64,000 nucleotides of DNA, taken from NCBI GenBank assembly GCA_013815465.1, contig JACDGE010000004.1, positions 1 to 64,000 of the forward strand, read 5' to 3'. Positions 11,735 through 21,891 of this stretch are shown in pieces. The stretch's first letter is position 1. Each line of letters opens with the position of its first letter. Origin of the DNA: Alphaproteobacteria bacterium. Lineage in GTDB: Bacteria > Pseudomonadota > Alphaproteobacteria > UBA9655. Both the position numbers and the translations under genes were made by a program. The notes beneath the pieces were generated by a model. The model did not search any database. It saw only the letters and a list, made by a program, of their open reading frames with translations, and was not told the origin of the DNA.

Positions 11735-11812
11735 CTTAGGTAATTGCTCAAATCCTAGTAATGAAAATATTATATTGACATTTCTTGAAACTCATCCTCG
11801 CTACCACTCCAC

Positions 11813-11871
11813 TGTCATCCCGAACTCGTTTCAGGATCTCTTTTGATTGCTGAAACGAGTTCGGTATGACA
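11813..11871. repeat. 59-bp palindromic repeat, type TGTCAT...ATGACA
   Basis: Arms of 22 bases (11813-11834 and 11850-11871) pair with one mismatch around a 15-base loop. Outer bases are TGTCATCCCGAACTCG and inner bases are GTTTCAG/CTGAAAC. The copy at 55445-55503 has identical arm and loop lengths. Its place between the convergent hypothetical gene and uvrA would let it act as a two-way terminator. Confidence 0.8.
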
Positions 11872-11908
11872 ACTTTGGGGTAGGATAGAGAGTTTCGAAA
11901 GAGACCTA

Positions 11909-14737
11909 TTATTTAAGATACGGCTTCAAATAATGCCCCGTATAACTTTTAGAGGCTTTTAGGAGTGTTTCCGGACTCCCGACGGCCACAACCTTTCCGC
12001 CACCGTCTCCTCCTTCAGGGCCGATGTCGATGATCCAATCAGCTGTTTTAATAACCTCGAGATTGTGCTCAATGACAATCACTGTGTTGCCTTGCTCTAC
12101 TAAAGCATGAAGGACTTCAAGTAATTTCTTAATATCCTCAAAATGCAGGCCCGTGGTGGGTTCATCCAAAATATACAAAGTTTTGCCGGTGGCTCGGCGA
12201 GAGAGCTCTTTCGAGAGCTTGACTCGTTGGGCCTCTCCCCCGGACAGAGTGGTTGCCCGTTGACCAACATGGATATAACCCAAACCAACTTGGGCGAGGG
12301 TCGCCAGTTTTTCACGGACAGTAGGCATGGCTTCGAAAAAAACCAGGGCTTCATCCACGGTCATGTCCAGAACGTCCGAAATGGATTTGTCCCGATACTT
12401 AATCTCCAATGATTCCCTGTTATATCGCTTGCCATGGCATTGGTCACATTCAACATATACATCGGGCAAAAAGTGCATTTCGATTTTAATAACCCCATCC
12501 CCTTGACACGCTTCACACCGCCCACCTTTGACGTTGAAGGAGAAGCGGCCTGGCGCATAGCCTCTGGCCTTGGCTTCGGGAAGAGCTGCAAACCATTCCC
12601 GGATGGGCGTAAAAAGCCCCGTATACGTGGCCGGATTGGAGCGAGGTGTTCGACCGATGGGCGATTGATCAATGTCCACAATTTTGTTGATGAGCTCCAT
12701 CCCTTCAATGCGGTCGTGAGGGCCGGGTTGGGCTGAGTTATCGTTGAGGATCTGGGCTAATCCTTTATAAAGGGTTTCGATCACAAGAGACGACTTGCCC
12801 CCGCCCGAAACCCCTGTGACGGCGACAAAAGTTCCCAAAGGGAACTCAGCGGTCACGTTCTGCAAGTTATGGGTGCGCGCACCGATGACTTTAAGCACTT
12901 GCCCGGGGATAGGCTTGCGCCTGGTTGAGGGAACGGGAATTTTTTCCACACCCTTCAAATACTTGCCTGTCAGACTGTTTGGGCTATCCATAATGTCTTG
13001 AGGGGTCCCTTGCGCGACAATGTGGCCCCCTTTCACGCCTGCGCCTGGCCCCATATCAATCACGTAATCGGCCTTCCGAATGGCATCCTCATCATGCTCA
13101 ACCACAAGAACCGTATTTCCCAGGTCTCTAAGGCGCGTCAGAGTCGCCAAAAGACGATCGTTGTCTCGTTGATGGAGGCCGATAGAAGGCTCGTCTAGCA
13201 CGTATAAAACCCCCATTAAACCGGATCCGATTTGAGAGGCCAATCGAATCCGCTGGCTTTCTCCCCCTGAAAGGGTTCCGGAGGCTCGCGAGAGGGATAA
13301 GTATCCCAAGCCTACACTGACAAGAAAGCCCAAGCGCTCTTGAATTTCCTTGAGAATACGGGCCGAGATATCTCTTTCTTTTTGGGTCAGTTTTTCTGCA
13401 AGATCCCGAAACCATTCTTCCCCATGGGTAATGGACATTTCCGTGACGTGTGCGATAGGGAGACTTTGGATTTTCACAGCCAGTGCTTCTGGTTTCAGAC
13501 GATAGCCCTCACAATCTTCGCAAGGGAGGGTGCTTTGATAGCGATCCATGGCTTCCGGCTGGCCATAACGATCCTTTTTCTCTCGCTGACGGCGCGCCAA
13601 ACTGGGGATCACACCTTCAAAAGGTTTTTTCTGCTTAAAGGTACGGGACTCATCCGTAAAGTTTGACTCAATACTTTCTTTCCCTGACCCATATAAAATA
13701 ACGTCTTTTGTTTTTTGAGGAAGGCTAAAGAAAGGCTCATCCATCCGCCCTCCATAGGCGTGTACCACGGCTTCTAGAGCTTGAAAATAATAATGGGAGA
13801 ACGCCCCCGACCAGGGAGCAATGGCGCCACTGCCTAAGGACAACCGCGGATTAGGAACGACAAGATGGGGATCAAAGACAATTTTTACGCCCAAGCCATC
13901 ACATCCGGGACAGGCGCCAAATGGACTATTAAAAGAAAAAAGCCGCGGTTCAATTTCATCGATCGTAAAGCCGGAAACGGGGCAGGCGAATTTAGCCGAA
14001 AACGTATGGATTTCTGATGTATCTGGGTTTTCCGCATGCAGCAATCCGTCGGAGAGCCGCAAGGCTGTTTCAATCCCATCCGCCAAGCGATGACCTAAAT
14101 CAGGCTTGATGACAATACGGTCAACGACAACTTCGATATCATGCTTAAGCTTTTTATTGAGGGTAGGCGCTTCATCAATTTCATAGAGCTTTCCATTGAT
14201 CTTAAGCCGTTGAAACCCTTGCTTGCGCAGGTCAGCAATCTCCTTCTTATATTCCCCTTTTCGGCCTCTTACAATCGGAGCCAAGAGAAACAAGCGGGTC
14301 CCTTCAGGAAGCAGCATCAGACGATCAACCATTTCAGATACGGTTTGGCTTTGAATGGGGAGGCCTGTTACAGGGGAATAAGGAATCCCTATGCGCGCGT
14401 ATAAAAGACGCAAGTAATCATAAATTTCCGTAACCGTTCCCACCGTGGATCTCGGGTTTTTAGAGGTCGTCTTTTGCTCAATGGAAATGGCGGGTGAGAG
14501 CCCATCAATGGAATCCACATCAGGCTTTTGCATGAGCTGCAAAAACTGACGCGCATAGGCCGAGAGAGATTCCACATACCGTCGTTGGCCTTCAGCATAG
14601 ATGGTATCAAAAGCCAGCGACGATTTGCCCGAGCCACTAAGGCCCGTAATGACCACGAACTTGTCACGGGGGATTTCGACTTCAATATTTTTAAGGTTAT
14701 GTTCGCGCGCGCCGCGTACGTGGATCGAGTGGATCAT
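11909..14737 (-). CDS. uvrA: Excinuclease ABC subunit A
   Basis: Damage-recognition ATPase of nucleotide excision repair, working with UvrB and UvrC. The 942-residue protein has two ABC modules: Walker [15 protein letters not shown] near the N-terminus and GVSGGGKSS in the second half, with signatures [12 protein letters not shown] and [13 protein letters not shown]. Zinc-finger cysteines are visible as CPVSGF...CPGCDG, CEDCEG, and CEACQG...CDQCHG. Length and order are standard. It is a single gene on the minus strand, converging with the hypothetical gene ending at 11734. Confidence 0.98.
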   Translation of the reverse strand: MIHSIHVRGAREHNLKNIEVEIPRDKFVVITGLSGSGKSSLAFDTIYAEGQRRYVESLSAYARQFLQLMQKPDVDSIDGLSPAISIEQKTTSKNPRSTVGTVTEIYDYLRLLYARIGIPYSPVTGLPIQSQTVSEMVDRLMLLPEGTRLFLLAPIVRGRKGEYKKEIADLRKQGFQRLKINGKLYEIDEAPTLNKKLKHDIEVVVDRIVIKPDLGHRLADGIETALRLSDGLLHAENPDTSEIHTFSAKFACPVSGFTIDEIEPRLFSFNSPFGACPGCDGLGVKIVFDPHLVVPNPRLSLGSGAIAPWSGAFSHYYFQALEAVVHAYGGRMDEPFFSLPQKTKDVILYGSGKESIESNFTDESRTFKQKKPFEGVIPSLARRQREKKDRYGQPEAMDRYQSTLPCEDCEGYRLKPEALAVKIQSLPIAHVTEMSITHGEEWFRDLAEKLTQKERDISARILKEIQERLGFLVSVGLGYLSLSRASGTLSGGESQRIRLASQIGSGLMGVLYVLDEPSIGLHQRDNDRLLATLTRLRDLGNTVLVVEHDEDAIRKADYVIDMGPGAGVKGGHIVAQGTPQDIMDSPNSLTGKYLKGVEKIPVPSTRRKPIPGQVLKVIGARTHNLQNVTAEFPLGTFVAVTGVSGGGKSSLVIETLYKGLAQILNDNSAQPGPHDRIEGMELINKIVDIDQSPIGRTPRSNPATYTGLFTPIREWFAALPEAKARGYAPGRFSFNVKGGRCEACQGDGVIKIEMHFLPDVYVECDQCHGKRYNRESLEIKYRDKSISDVLDMTVDEALVFFEAMPTVREKLATLAQVGLGYIHVGQRATTLSGGEAQRVKLSKELSRRATGKTLYILDEPTTGLHFEDIKKLLEVLHALVEQGNTVIVIEHNLEVIKTADWIIDIGPEGGDGGGKVVAVGSPETLLKASKSYTGHYLKPYLK

Positions 14738-14907
14738 GCTACCATTCTATTTTTTCATATTAATAAATTAAATAAATATCATATTATTTACAAAATTCCT
14801 AGATTAAAATGTGAAAATTAAGGCAGCTCTGGGGATGGCGAAAGGCGGTAGTTAGAGGTAATTCATGCCACTCTAAGGTTGTCATATAGGCACATAGTTT
14901 GAATAAT

Positions 14908-14936
14908 TTAGATCCCGGGCTTGATCCGGGATCTAA
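14908..14936. repeat. AGATCCCGG palindromic repeat
   Basis: TTAGATCCCGG pairs exactly with CCGGGATCTAA around GCTTGAT. This is a compact perfect copy of the family seen at 10979, 50822 and inside addA at 60936. It lies between uvrA and the next minus-strand gene. Confidence 0.8.
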
Positions 14937-15011
14937 GAAAATCACAAGACGAGATAAATTGCTTATTCAAGAGATTCGCTTTCCTCCAAGGAAACTTGTG
15001 TCAAGCTGACC

Positions 15012-15794
15012 TTAATCTATTGTCCCAAAAACAATTAGCTCCTTCAACTCAACGGGAAGGGAGTTAAAAGAACTCTTCTCATCAAGAGTATACACATTCT
15101 TAAAGATTTCAAATCGAGCGTCGTGCCACGCAGCACGGAGCTTGTTCAGATCGATCGTTTGGGTAGCGTTCCTTAGAGCAGAATAACAGCTTTTTTGGAA
15201 CGTAGTATTTGTTTGATATAAATTATTTTTTATTTCAAATTCATTTGGGAATAATTCAAATTTATAAGGACATGTAATCCAATTCAGTTGACTAGAAAAA
15301 GCCAAAAAATCATATGAATTATATTTTGTTTTCTTTTTTTGATAGCTTGATATAAGCAAATCTAGGGGGTTGCTTGAACTAACAAACGATAAAGGAAATT
15401 CAACCTGAAATGAAAAATTCAACATAGTCCATGTTCTTTTCAAGCTCGGGTAAAAGAAAACCTCATAGATTTCTATCTTATCCTCATCAACATCAACAAA
15501 GTAAGATTCAAGAAAGTAAGATGGTCTAGAAGGGGCTAGATAAAAATCTAATCTTTTGGTGTCTTCATTGTGGAATTTGACAGCTGATTCGCCAAGCTCT
15601 TTTAAAAAAATTGGTACGACGTTATTCAGAGATTTTTTAAGGGAAAAAACAGAAGAGATACATTTTGACCCTTCCTCCTTTTCCGGAACTTCCATAGCCC
15701 AACTCGAGCGGGGGAGGGTTGACCCTAACAGAAGACCAAGTGTAAATAATGCTGTGCCGATATTTAAAGTATTCGAAACCATAATAAACTTCAT
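15012..15794 (-). CDS. Hypothetical exported protein with a duplicated leader
   Basis: A 260-residue protein of unknown family. A long signal peptide runs to about residue 33 (ending SSWAM); the start could be the first Met or Met5. The leader and its upstream region are almost repeated at 39801-39897, which supports this start zone. The mature part is rich in aromatic residues and Ser/Asn, with a central region of likely beta strands. The last 20 residues read SSFNSLPVELKELIVFGTID; the LPVELKELI stretch recalls the core of an F-box, but far too little is present to call one. It may be a surface or host-directed protein. It stands alone. Confidence 0.6.
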   Translation of the reverse strand: MKFIMVSNTLNIGTALFTLGLLLGSTLPRSSWAMEVPEKEEGSKCISSVFSLKKSLNNVVPIFLKELGESAVKFHNEDTKRLDFYLAPSRPSYFLESYFVDVDEDKIEIYEVFFYPSLKRTWTMLNFSFQVEFPLSFVSSSNPLDLLISSYQKKKTKYNSYDFLAFSSQLNWITCPYKFELFPNEFEIKNNLYQTNTTFQKSCYSALRNATQTIDLNKLRAAWHDARFEIFKNVYTLDEKSSFNSLPVELKELIVFGTID

Positions 15795-16119
15795 AATAAT
15801 AAGATTAAAAATGTAATCTGTGATTACGAATAAGATGTATAAATGATTTTTATAAGTCAGTCAATGTATAGTATTTTATTATTTTTAATGATGTTGTTAA
15901 TTATAAGGCGAGTTGATACACTTAAATATTGAGCAGTATAATACCCCTCTCTCCGTTCGTGCCTTCAGCATAGTCACGTGGTGCCGCAATCGAGGGATGA
16001 GCGTCTGGAAACGACAATTAAGGGAATTTTGTAATTTACTCAATCTCAAAAAATTAAAACAATTTTAAACCTTTTCCTATATCTTTTCATAAGATGAAAG
16101 TCAAAAAGGTCGGGTAAAA
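15795..16119. other. Intergenic region between divergent units
   Basis: An AT-rich gap separating the exported-protein gene from the first Tad unit. It contains a perfect GTAATC/GATTAC inverted repeat at 15813-15827 upstream of the minus-strand gene and a CtrA-type site at 16054-16068. No gene is seen. Confidence 0.6.
16054..16068. promoter_or_regulatory. Candidate CtrA binding site before the first Tad unit
   Basis: A full TTAA-N7-TTAA match lies 66 bases before the small ORF at 16120 and about 280 bases before cpaF. Pilus operons are CtrA targets in several alphaproteobacteria. The local sequence is AT-rich, so the match alone is weak evidence. Confidence 0.45.
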
Positions 16120-16329
16120 ATGAATAAGTTATTGAAAACAATAGACGCCCAAAGGATTTTAGAGCTTGTTTTCGAAAAATTAGCATCCCGCATAGATGTA
16201 CAAGACTGGAGCCACAGCAATATATGTTTAGAAATGACTGATAAAAAAGATCTTCGGAGGACCTCCCCAAAATTGCATTGGGCAGAAGCACACACTGTCA
16301 ATTGTTTAATATCATATGAGGTAGGATAA
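16120..16329 (+). CDS. Small hypothetical ORF before cpaF
   Basis: A 69-residue frame starting MNKLLKTIDAQ with a possible AAAAAGG site upstream and ending five bases before cpaF. The sequence is hydrophilic and has no recognised domain; it has no signal or membrane segment and is not a Flp pilin. A GGAGG/CCTCC hairpin lies inside it near 16257. It may be a real leader gene of the Tad unit or a chance frame in its 5' leader. Confidence 0.35.
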   Translation: MNKLLKTIDAQRILELVFEKLASRIDVQDWSHSNICLEMTDKKDLRRTSPKLHWAEAHTVNCLISYEVG

Positions 16330-16334
16330 AAAGT

Positions 16335-17663
16335 ATGGATTCATTTACAACCCCTAGCCATTCAAACCCTTCTGCAAAACAAACAGAAAGCATGACATCG
16401 TTTAAAGTGAAAGCTTATGAATCACTTATGGAACGAATTGATCTTATGGCTGCAAATCAAATGGCGCCAGAACATTTACGTAGTGAAGTAGAGCAGTTTA
16501 TTTCTGACTATGCAGAAGAAAAAAACATTCAGATCAATTCCCGAGAACAAAAGCAAATTGCTTCATCTCTCGTGGATGACATGATTGGCTTGGGTCCTTT
16601 AGAAGACATTATTCATGACGATTCAGTGACAGATATTCTTGTTAATGGGCCATTTAAAGTCTACGTAGAACGAAAGGGAAAACTGCAGGAAATTAATGTT
16701 AAATTTCACGATGAAGGCCATCTTGAGCAAGTCGCGAGACGCATTGCAAGCCGCGTTGGTCGGCGAATTGATGAATCCAGCCCTATGGTTGATGCACGCC
16801 TTGCAGATGGGAGTCGTGTAAATATTATTATGCCCCCTCTTTCCTTAGATGGAACTTCTATTTCTATTCGTAAGTTTTCGCGAGTGGACATTACGCTTGA
16901 TATGATGGTCAAAAATGAAAATATATCCCAACCCATGGCTACTTTATTAAAAATAGCTTCATCAAGTCGCCTTAATATGTTGATCTCAGGAGGTACAGGT
17001 TCAGGAAAAACAACTCTCTTAAATGCCATGTCCCATCTGATTGGCGCAGATGAGCGCGTTGTAACAATTGAAGACTCAGCGGAACTCCGGATGCAACAGC
17101 CTCATGTTGTTCGTTTGGAAAGCCGCCCCCAGAATATTGAAGGTGAAGGAGAAGTTACAATTCGTGACTTGGTCCGGAATGCCCTTCGTATGCGTCCCGA
17201 TCGGATCATTGTGGGGGAGGTTAGAGGAGATGAAACCATTGATATGTTACAAGCCATGAATACAGGCCACGATGGCTCTATGTCGACTATCCACGCAAAC
17301 CGTCCTCGTGAAGTTCTTATGCGGCTTGAAAACATGATGTTAATGTCAGGGTTGGAAATGCCGAGTCGTGTCATGCGCTCACTCATTACAGGCGCTCTTA
17401 GCTTAATTGTTCACACAGAACGCATGAGAGATGGGAAAAGACGCGTTACTGAAATCACTGAAATAACCGGTCTTGAAGGTGAAATTATTGCCACTCATTC
17501 GCTCTTTAAGTTTGAGTATCAAGATGAAATTATATCAGAAGATGGTGAAACCCATATTCGAGGTACTTTCCAATCGACAGGCGTTACGCCTCATTTTGCT
17601 GAACGAGCAAGGTATTATGGATTTGATAAAGAACTTAAAGAAATCATGAGAGGAGACTTATGA
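16335..17663 (+). CDS. cpaF: Tad/Cpa pilus assembly ATPase CpaF (TadA)
   Basis: Hexameric secretion ATPase that powers Flp-type pilus assembly at the inner membrane. The 442-residue protein has the all-helical N-terminal domain (about 25-130), then Walker [13 protein letters not shown] (near residue 218), the Asp box VTIEDSAEL, Walker [13 protein letters not shown], and the His box [13 protein letters not shown]. Length and motifs fit TadA rather than type II GspE. It is followed by tadB after one base, so the two are translated together. A CtrA-type site lies upstream. Confidence 0.96.
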   Translation: MDSFTTPSHSNPSAKQTESMTSFKVKAYESLMERIDLMAANQMAPEHLRSEVEQFISDYAEEKNIQINSREQKQIASSLVDDMIGLGPLEDIIHDDSVTDILVNGPFKVYVERKGKLQEINVKFHDEGHLEQVARRIASRVGRRIDESSPMVDARLADGSRVNIIMPPLSLDGTSISIRKFSRVDITLDMMVKNENISQPMATLLKIASSSRLNMLISGGTGSGKTTLLNAMSHLIGADERVVTIEDSAELRMQQPHVVRLESRPQNIEGEGEVTIRDLVRNALRMRPDRIIVGEVRGDETIDMLQAMNTGHDGSMSTIHANRPREVLMRLENMMLMSGLEMPSRVMRSLITGALSLIVHTERMRDGKRRVTEITEITGLEGEIIATHSLFKFEYQDEIISEDGETHIRGTFQSTGVTPHFAERARYYGFDKELKEIMRGDL

Positions 17664-17664
17664 T

Positions 17665-18639
17665 ATGAATACCCTTACTCTTATGCCTTTAACAGCAGCA
17701 GCTCTCGTCATTATTATTTATGCTTTCTATTATCTATACTTTTCAGGAAATAGAAAAAATAATGACAATTTAAATTTGTCAAAAAAACTAAACAGAGGAT
17801 TTGATTCAAGCGAAGATAAGGAAGGTCCCAACAGGTCCCTTTTGAAAGCTTCTCCGGATAACGCTTATTTCACCAGCAAATTGCCCAAAATAGAGGGGAT
17901 TAAGGAGTGGGTTCAACATGCGGGACTTGAAATAAACCCGTTAATAGTTGTTACATTAAGCATAATTGCGGGAATAATTGCTGGATTTGTCTTTTTTATT
18001 GTAATGCACATAAATATTTTAATTTCTTGTTTACTAGGAATTATAAGCGCGTTTCTCATACCATGGGTCATTATTGCGTTTCTTACATCTCGACGTAAGA
18101 AGCAATTTTTAGAAGAATTTCCTGTTGCTCTTGATATTATGCGCCGTGCTTTACGTGCTGGCCATTCTATAGATCGGTCCATCGCCATGGTGGTTGAACA
18201 AATAACTGGACCTGTAGGAATAGCCTTTAAGCAAATGGTAGAGAAATTGAATCTTGGGAGTAGTTTTGACCAAGTTCTAGCCGAAATGGCGAACCGCATT
18301 GGTATTGATGATTTTCGCATGCTAGCGATTGTTATCGTTTTACAAAGAGAAACGGGAGGAAGCTTGGCTGAAGCGATAGAGAATTTTTCTAAAATTATAC
18401 GATCTCGCCAACAGTTAAGAAAAAGAATTAAAGCCCTAACAGCAGAAGTGCGGGTAACGTCAGCGATTTTGACAGCCATCCCGTTTGTTATCTTTGGAGC
18501 TGTTTATGTAACAACTCCTAACTATTTTGATCCATTGTTTACTACAGAGAATGGACAGATGTTACTATTAGGGGGGGTTGCTATGCTTGCTACAGGTATA
18601 GGTTTAATTATACGAATGACATATAAAGAAATTTATTAG
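17665..18639 (+). CDS. tadB: Tad pilus platform protein TadB
   Basis: Inner-membrane platform protein (GspF domain) that works with CpaF and TadC in Flp pilus assembly. The 324-residue protein has an N-terminal membrane segment (about 8-28), a polar linker, paired segments near 90-135, the GspF core with FPVALDIMRRALRAGHSI and LQRETGGSLAEAI, and C-terminal hydrophobic segments. AGAGGAGAC precedes the ATG. It lies between cpaF and tadC. Confidence 0.93.
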   Translation: MNTLTLMPLTAAALVIIIYAFYYLYFSGNRKNNDNLNLSKKLNRGFDSSEDKEGPNRSLLKASPDNAYFTSKLPKIEGIKEWVQHAGLEINPLIVVTLSIIAGIIAGFVFFIVMHINILISCLLGIISAFLIPWVIIAFLTSRRKKQFLEEFPVALDIMRRALRAGHSIDRSIAMVVEQITGPVGIAFKQMVEKLNLGSSFDQVLAEMANRIGIDDFRMLAIVIVLQRETGGSLAEAIENFSKIIRSRQQLRKRIKALTAEVRVTSAILTAIPFVIFGAVYVTTPNYFDPLFTTENGQMLLLGGVAMLATGIGLIIRMTYKEIY

Positions 18640-18653
18640 GGAGAACATCGAAA

Positions 18654-19595
18654 ATGTTTAATATGACAGACATACTTTCTTTTATATTAGCTTTTTTTAT
18701 ATTATATTTTACATTAAAATTTTTATCAAAATTACGTCGAGAAGATGTTTTTAAAAAGCGTTTAAAAGATTTAGTGGTCTACAAAGAGCATCTCCTTCAA
18801 AAAGAGTCTCAAAAAGCATATAAACGCAGTGGAGAGGAATCTCTACCGTTTTTAAGAAAGTTTATTGATAAAATACAAAGTAGTGGAGCCGACGGAAAAG
18901 CTAGATTAAAAACGAAATTTGATAAAGCTGGTATTAAATCGGCGAATGCGGCTCTTGTCTATGGTATTGCTAAAATTTCAATGATTTTCCTTCTGGCACT
19001 GATTGGTGCATATATTGCATTTGAGCATACAAAACTCATTCTCATATATAAAATAGCAATCATAATGTTTTCTGCTTTATTAGGCTCCTATTTTGTTGAC
19101 ATTATTTTAAGAAGAAAGATAAATGCAAGGCAAGAACGCGTTCTTAAAGCATTTCCGGAAGCACTTGACCTTATGGTTATTTGTACAGAAGCAGGTTTAA
19201 GCCTTACCTCCACTATTCAAAGGGTTGCAAGAGAAATTTCTCAACTTTCTCCAGATTTAGGGTATGAGCTCGCCCTGTTGTCCGTTGAGCTCAACATGTT
19301 ACCTGACCGCCGTAAAGCTCTGCAAAACTTTAGCGACCGTTTAGACTCCCCTTACTTTAAATCAATTATATCAAATATTTCCCAAGCAGAACAATATGGA
19401 ACACCCATTGCCCAAACAATGCGAATTGTGGCTGATGAATTTCGCGTTAATCGATTGATAAAGGCGGAAGAAAGAGCGGCAAAGCTGCCAGCCTTACTGA
19501 GCTTACCCATGATGCTTTTCATATTTCCTTGCATCTACCTTATTATCCTAGGCCCAGCAATAATAAATGTGATGTACTATTTTAATAAAGTGTGA
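18654..19595 (+). CDS. tadC: Tad pilus platform protein TadC
   Basis: Second GspF-domain platform protein, the partner of TadB. It has 313 residues: a first membrane segment (about 5-22), two central segments (about 100-160), the core FPEALDLMVICTEAGLSL and the SQAEQYGTPIAQTM segment, and a C-terminal hydrophobic end LFIFPCIYLIILGPA. AGGGAGAAC precedes the ATG, 14 bases after tadB. Confidence 0.93.
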   Translation: MFNMTDILSFILAFFILYFTLKFLSKLRREDVFKKRLKDLVVYKEHLLQKESQKAYKRSGEESLPFLRKFIDKIQSSGADGKARLKTKFDKAGIKSANAALVYGIAKISMIFLLALIGAYIAFEHTKLILIYKIAIIMFSALLGSYFVDIILRRKINARQERVLKAFPEALDLMVICTEAGLSLTSTIQRVAREISQLSPDLGYELALLSVELNMLPDRRKALQNFSDRLDSPYFKSIISNISQAEQYGTPIAQTMRIVADEFRVNRLIKAEERAAKLPALLSLPMMLFIFPCIYLIILGPAIINVMYYFNKV

Positions 19596-19611
19596 TGCAC
19601 TATTTAAATAA

Positions 19612-19627
19612 TTAACCATTTGTTAAC
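19612..19627. promoter_or_regulatory. Candidate CtrA binding site before the TadG-like gene
   Basis: TTAACCATTTGTTAAC is a full TTAA-N7-TTAAC match in the 105-base gap between tadC and the TadG-like gene, 74 bases before its GTG. Its position suggests a second promoter within the unit. Confidence 0.5.
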
Positions 19628-19700
19628 TATTTTAAATATATAATTATAGGATAAATACAGTTACATCTGATTGTATAAATTTCCCAAGAGGAAAACTATA

Positions 19701-20945
19701 GTGAAAATATATTTAATAAACCAATTTAAAAGTAAAATCCGTAAATTCTTTGTGCAAGAACAGGGAGTCGTTGCCATAATCACTGGTCTTGTTCTTGTCC
19801 TAATTATTGGATTTGCAGCATTAGCGATTGATGCGAGTATCTGGTATTCTCAAAAGCGGCAACTTCAATTTGCAGCCGATGCAGGCGCCGTAGGAGGGGC
19901 CATTGCTTTACAAACCACCGGGCAAAGTACTGTTAATGCTTATGCCACTAATGATATTAACATCAACAACTGCACCGGCGCCAACAATTGTACGATTGTT
20001 GCCATTAACAATCCGCCCGCATCTGGTCCCAACGCAGGGAGTACGAAGGCGGTTGAAGTTTTGCTTTCACAAGCCGCTAACAGCTATCTTTCCCAATTGT
20101 TTCTATCAAACCCCACACTCCATGTTAGGGCGGTCGCAACGGGAACGCCAGCCAGTAATTGCATCGTCGGCCTTTCCAAATCAGGCATTGCTATAGATGT
20201 AAAAGGTGGTGGTTCCATTGTTTCCCCCAATTGCGGGGTTTATAGCAATTCATCCGCAGGTAATGCGGTGAATGTTGCTGGCGGGGGTACCATTACCACC
20301 ACCCAAGTGAATACTGTGGGAGGGGTCTCAGGAGGAGGTATTACGGCAACCAATGGGATTATAACGGGTGCCTCACCCGTTACAGATCCTTTAGGTAGCC
20401 TCCAGATGCCCTCTTTTTCCGGTTGTTCTCAAAACAATTTTTCATTAAACGGAGGAGCCCAAACCATTAGTCCAGGCGTGTATTGTGGCGGTATTAAGCT
20501 CGTAAGCACAGCAAATCTCACCATGAGTCCTGGTATCTATTTCATGGACAGGGGGGATTTCTCTGCCTCTTCTCAATCAAATATTACGGCAAATGGGGTT
20601 ACGATTATTATGACAAGTTCCACCGGATCTGGTTATGGCGCTGTCAAATTGACGGCCGGTTTAACAAGCAATATGTCTGCCCCTTCAAGTGGCCCCACGG
20701 CCGGTATACTGTTTTTTGGAGATCGAAACTCTTCGGGTATAAGTGAGAATTTCGCAGGTGGAGTAGGACAAATTTTAAGTGGGTCACTGTATTTTCCAAC
20801 AAACGACATAAAGTATAGCGGCAAGGCCGGAGCATCAGGAAACCCTTGTTTTCAAGTTATAGCAAATACGATCACTGTAGTGGGCAATGCTACTCTTGGA
20901 AATAATTGTCCCGTCACAACGGGTAGCATCCAGCTAGTGGAGTAA
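19701..20945 (+). CDS. TadG-like pilus assembly protein
   Basis: A 414-residue protein whose N-terminus matches the TadE/G (Tad_N) family: a basic leader, then EQGVVAIITGLVLVLIIGF as the membrane segment, then IDASIWYSQKRQLQFAADA. I chose the GTG at 19701 (AAGAGG upstream) over the TTG at 19671. The rest, about 350 residues, is exported, rich in Gly, Ser, Thr and Asn, with four or more Cys and repeated short strands (GGGSI, GGGTI, GGGIT), suggesting a beta-solenoid. It lacks a recognisable von Willebrand A domain, present in many TadG proteins. Its stop overlaps the next upstream ATG. Confidence 0.8.
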   Translation: MKIYLINQFKSKIRKFFVQEQGVVAIITGLVLVLIIGFAALAIDASIWYSQKRQLQFAADAGAVGGAIALQTTGQSTVNAYATNDININNCTGANNCTIVAINNPPASGPNAGSTKAVEVLLSQAANSYLSQLFLSNPTLHVRAVATGTPASNCIVGLSKSGIAIDVKGGGSIVSPNCGVYSNSSAGNAVNVAGGGTITTTQVNTVGGVSGGGITATNGIITGASPVTDPLGSLQMPSFSGCSQNNFSLNGGAQTISPGVYCGGIKLVSTANLTMSPGIYFMDRGDFSASSQSNITANGVTIIMTSSTGSGYGAVKLTAGLTSNMSAPSSGPTAGILFFGDRNSSGISENFAGGVGQILSGSLYFPTNDIKYSGKAGASGNPCFQVIANTITVVGNATLGNNCPVTTGSIQLVE

Positions 20946-20962
20946 TGGGGGAGGACCGTAGC

Positions 20963-21403
20963 ATGAGACCTAACTGTCAATTTTTAAAACAATCTAAAGG
21001 AAACGTTGCGATTGAATTTGCGATTGTTCTGCCTTTTCTCTTTTTACTTCTTTCAGGAATAATGAATTTTGGTCTCATCCTTGCGAATAAGAACCAACTC
21101 AATGGGGTTGTTAATGCAGGAATGTTATTTGCTTTTGGAAATTCATCCGTTCCTGCAGCAGTCGAACTCGCGATGACAACCTCCACCACGAATTTGAGTC
21201 CCCTGACTGTGAAAGCAATAACTTTTTGCGTGTGTTCAGGTGGAGCGCCTGCTTCATGTACAGCTACTTGTCCAGGTGGGCTTCCTCTTTCTAAATATGT
21301 AACCGTTACGGCTCAGAGCCAAGTCAACCTTGTTGCGTTAGATTTTATCCTTACTAATCCTTTTGTGACAAATGCACAGGGAACCATAAGAACCTTGAGG
21401 TAA
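20963..21403 (+). CDS. TadE-like pseudopilin
   Basis: A pseudopilin-type protein: short N-terminal part, then GNVAIEFAIVLPFLFLLLSG as the conserved TadE hydrophobic segment with the Glu expected at the prepilin peptidase site, then an exported C-terminal part with a Cys-rich CVCSGGAPASCTATC loop. I prefer the ATG at 20963 behind GGGGGAGG; the ATG at 20945 overlapping the previous stop would add six residues. 146 residues from the preferred start. CpaA (46832) is the likely processing enzyme. Confidence 0.88.
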   Translation: MRPNCQFLKQSKGNVAIEFAIVLPFLFLLLSGIMNFGLILANKNQLNGVVNAGMLFAFGNSSVPAAVELAMTTSTTNLSPLTVKAITFCVCSGGAPASCTATCPGGLPLSKYVTVTAQSQVNLVALDFILTNPFVTNAQGTIRTLR

Positions 21404-21789
21404 TGGAGAACATGGAAAAATTTAGAGACTATCTTCGTAATATCAAAGGAACAGCAGCCCTTGAGTTTGCGTTCATTTTTCCTGTTTTTCTTTTATTTGT
21501 TTTTGGCTCCATTGAATTAGGATATCTCTTTTGGGCAGACTCGTCATTGAAATATGGGGCGACTTATGGCGCTCGTTACGCATTTGTCCATCCAACAGCT
21601 TCAACGGCCACAATCCAGAATTTTGCCTTATCGGTCGTAGATGTTCCAGGCTCGGTAATTTCTTATACCGTAACAAATGGGGGCTTATTCGTCGATATTG
21701 ATGGGTCTCTTACTTATAATTTTCTTGTTGTACCTTTAAATCCCATTACAATTAATGTGCATGCACGCCAAGTTCTCCCATTGCCCTAG
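21403..21789 (+). CDS. tadE: TadE-like pseudopilin
   Basis: A 128-residue pseudopilin, last gene of the first Tad unit. KGTAALEFAFIFPVFLLFVFG holds the TadE motif and membrane segment; the short exported part ends INVHARQVLPLP. Two starts are possible, 21403 (overlapping the previous stop by one base) or 21412; the upstream GAGG fits either poorly. It should be processed by CpaA and act as a minor pilin. Confidence 0.88.
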   Translation: MENMEKFRDYLRNIKGTAALEFAFIFPVFLLFVFGSIELGYLFWADSSLKYGATYGARYAFVHPTASTATIQNFALSVVDVPGSVISYTVTNGGLFVDIDGSLTYNFLVVPLNPITINVHARQVLPLP

Positions 21790-21891
21790 ACATCTGGGCG
21801 CTACATTTAAAAAATAAAAACTAGCTTTTTTAGAAATTAGCATCTATATATAATTTAATTCATTTAAACCCCTTACATACTGGTTATATTC

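Noticed and set aside
17913..18479. 188-residue minus-strand frame
   Set aside because: It lies wholly opposite tadB, has no family pattern, and reads as low-complexity antisense of a helical membrane protein.
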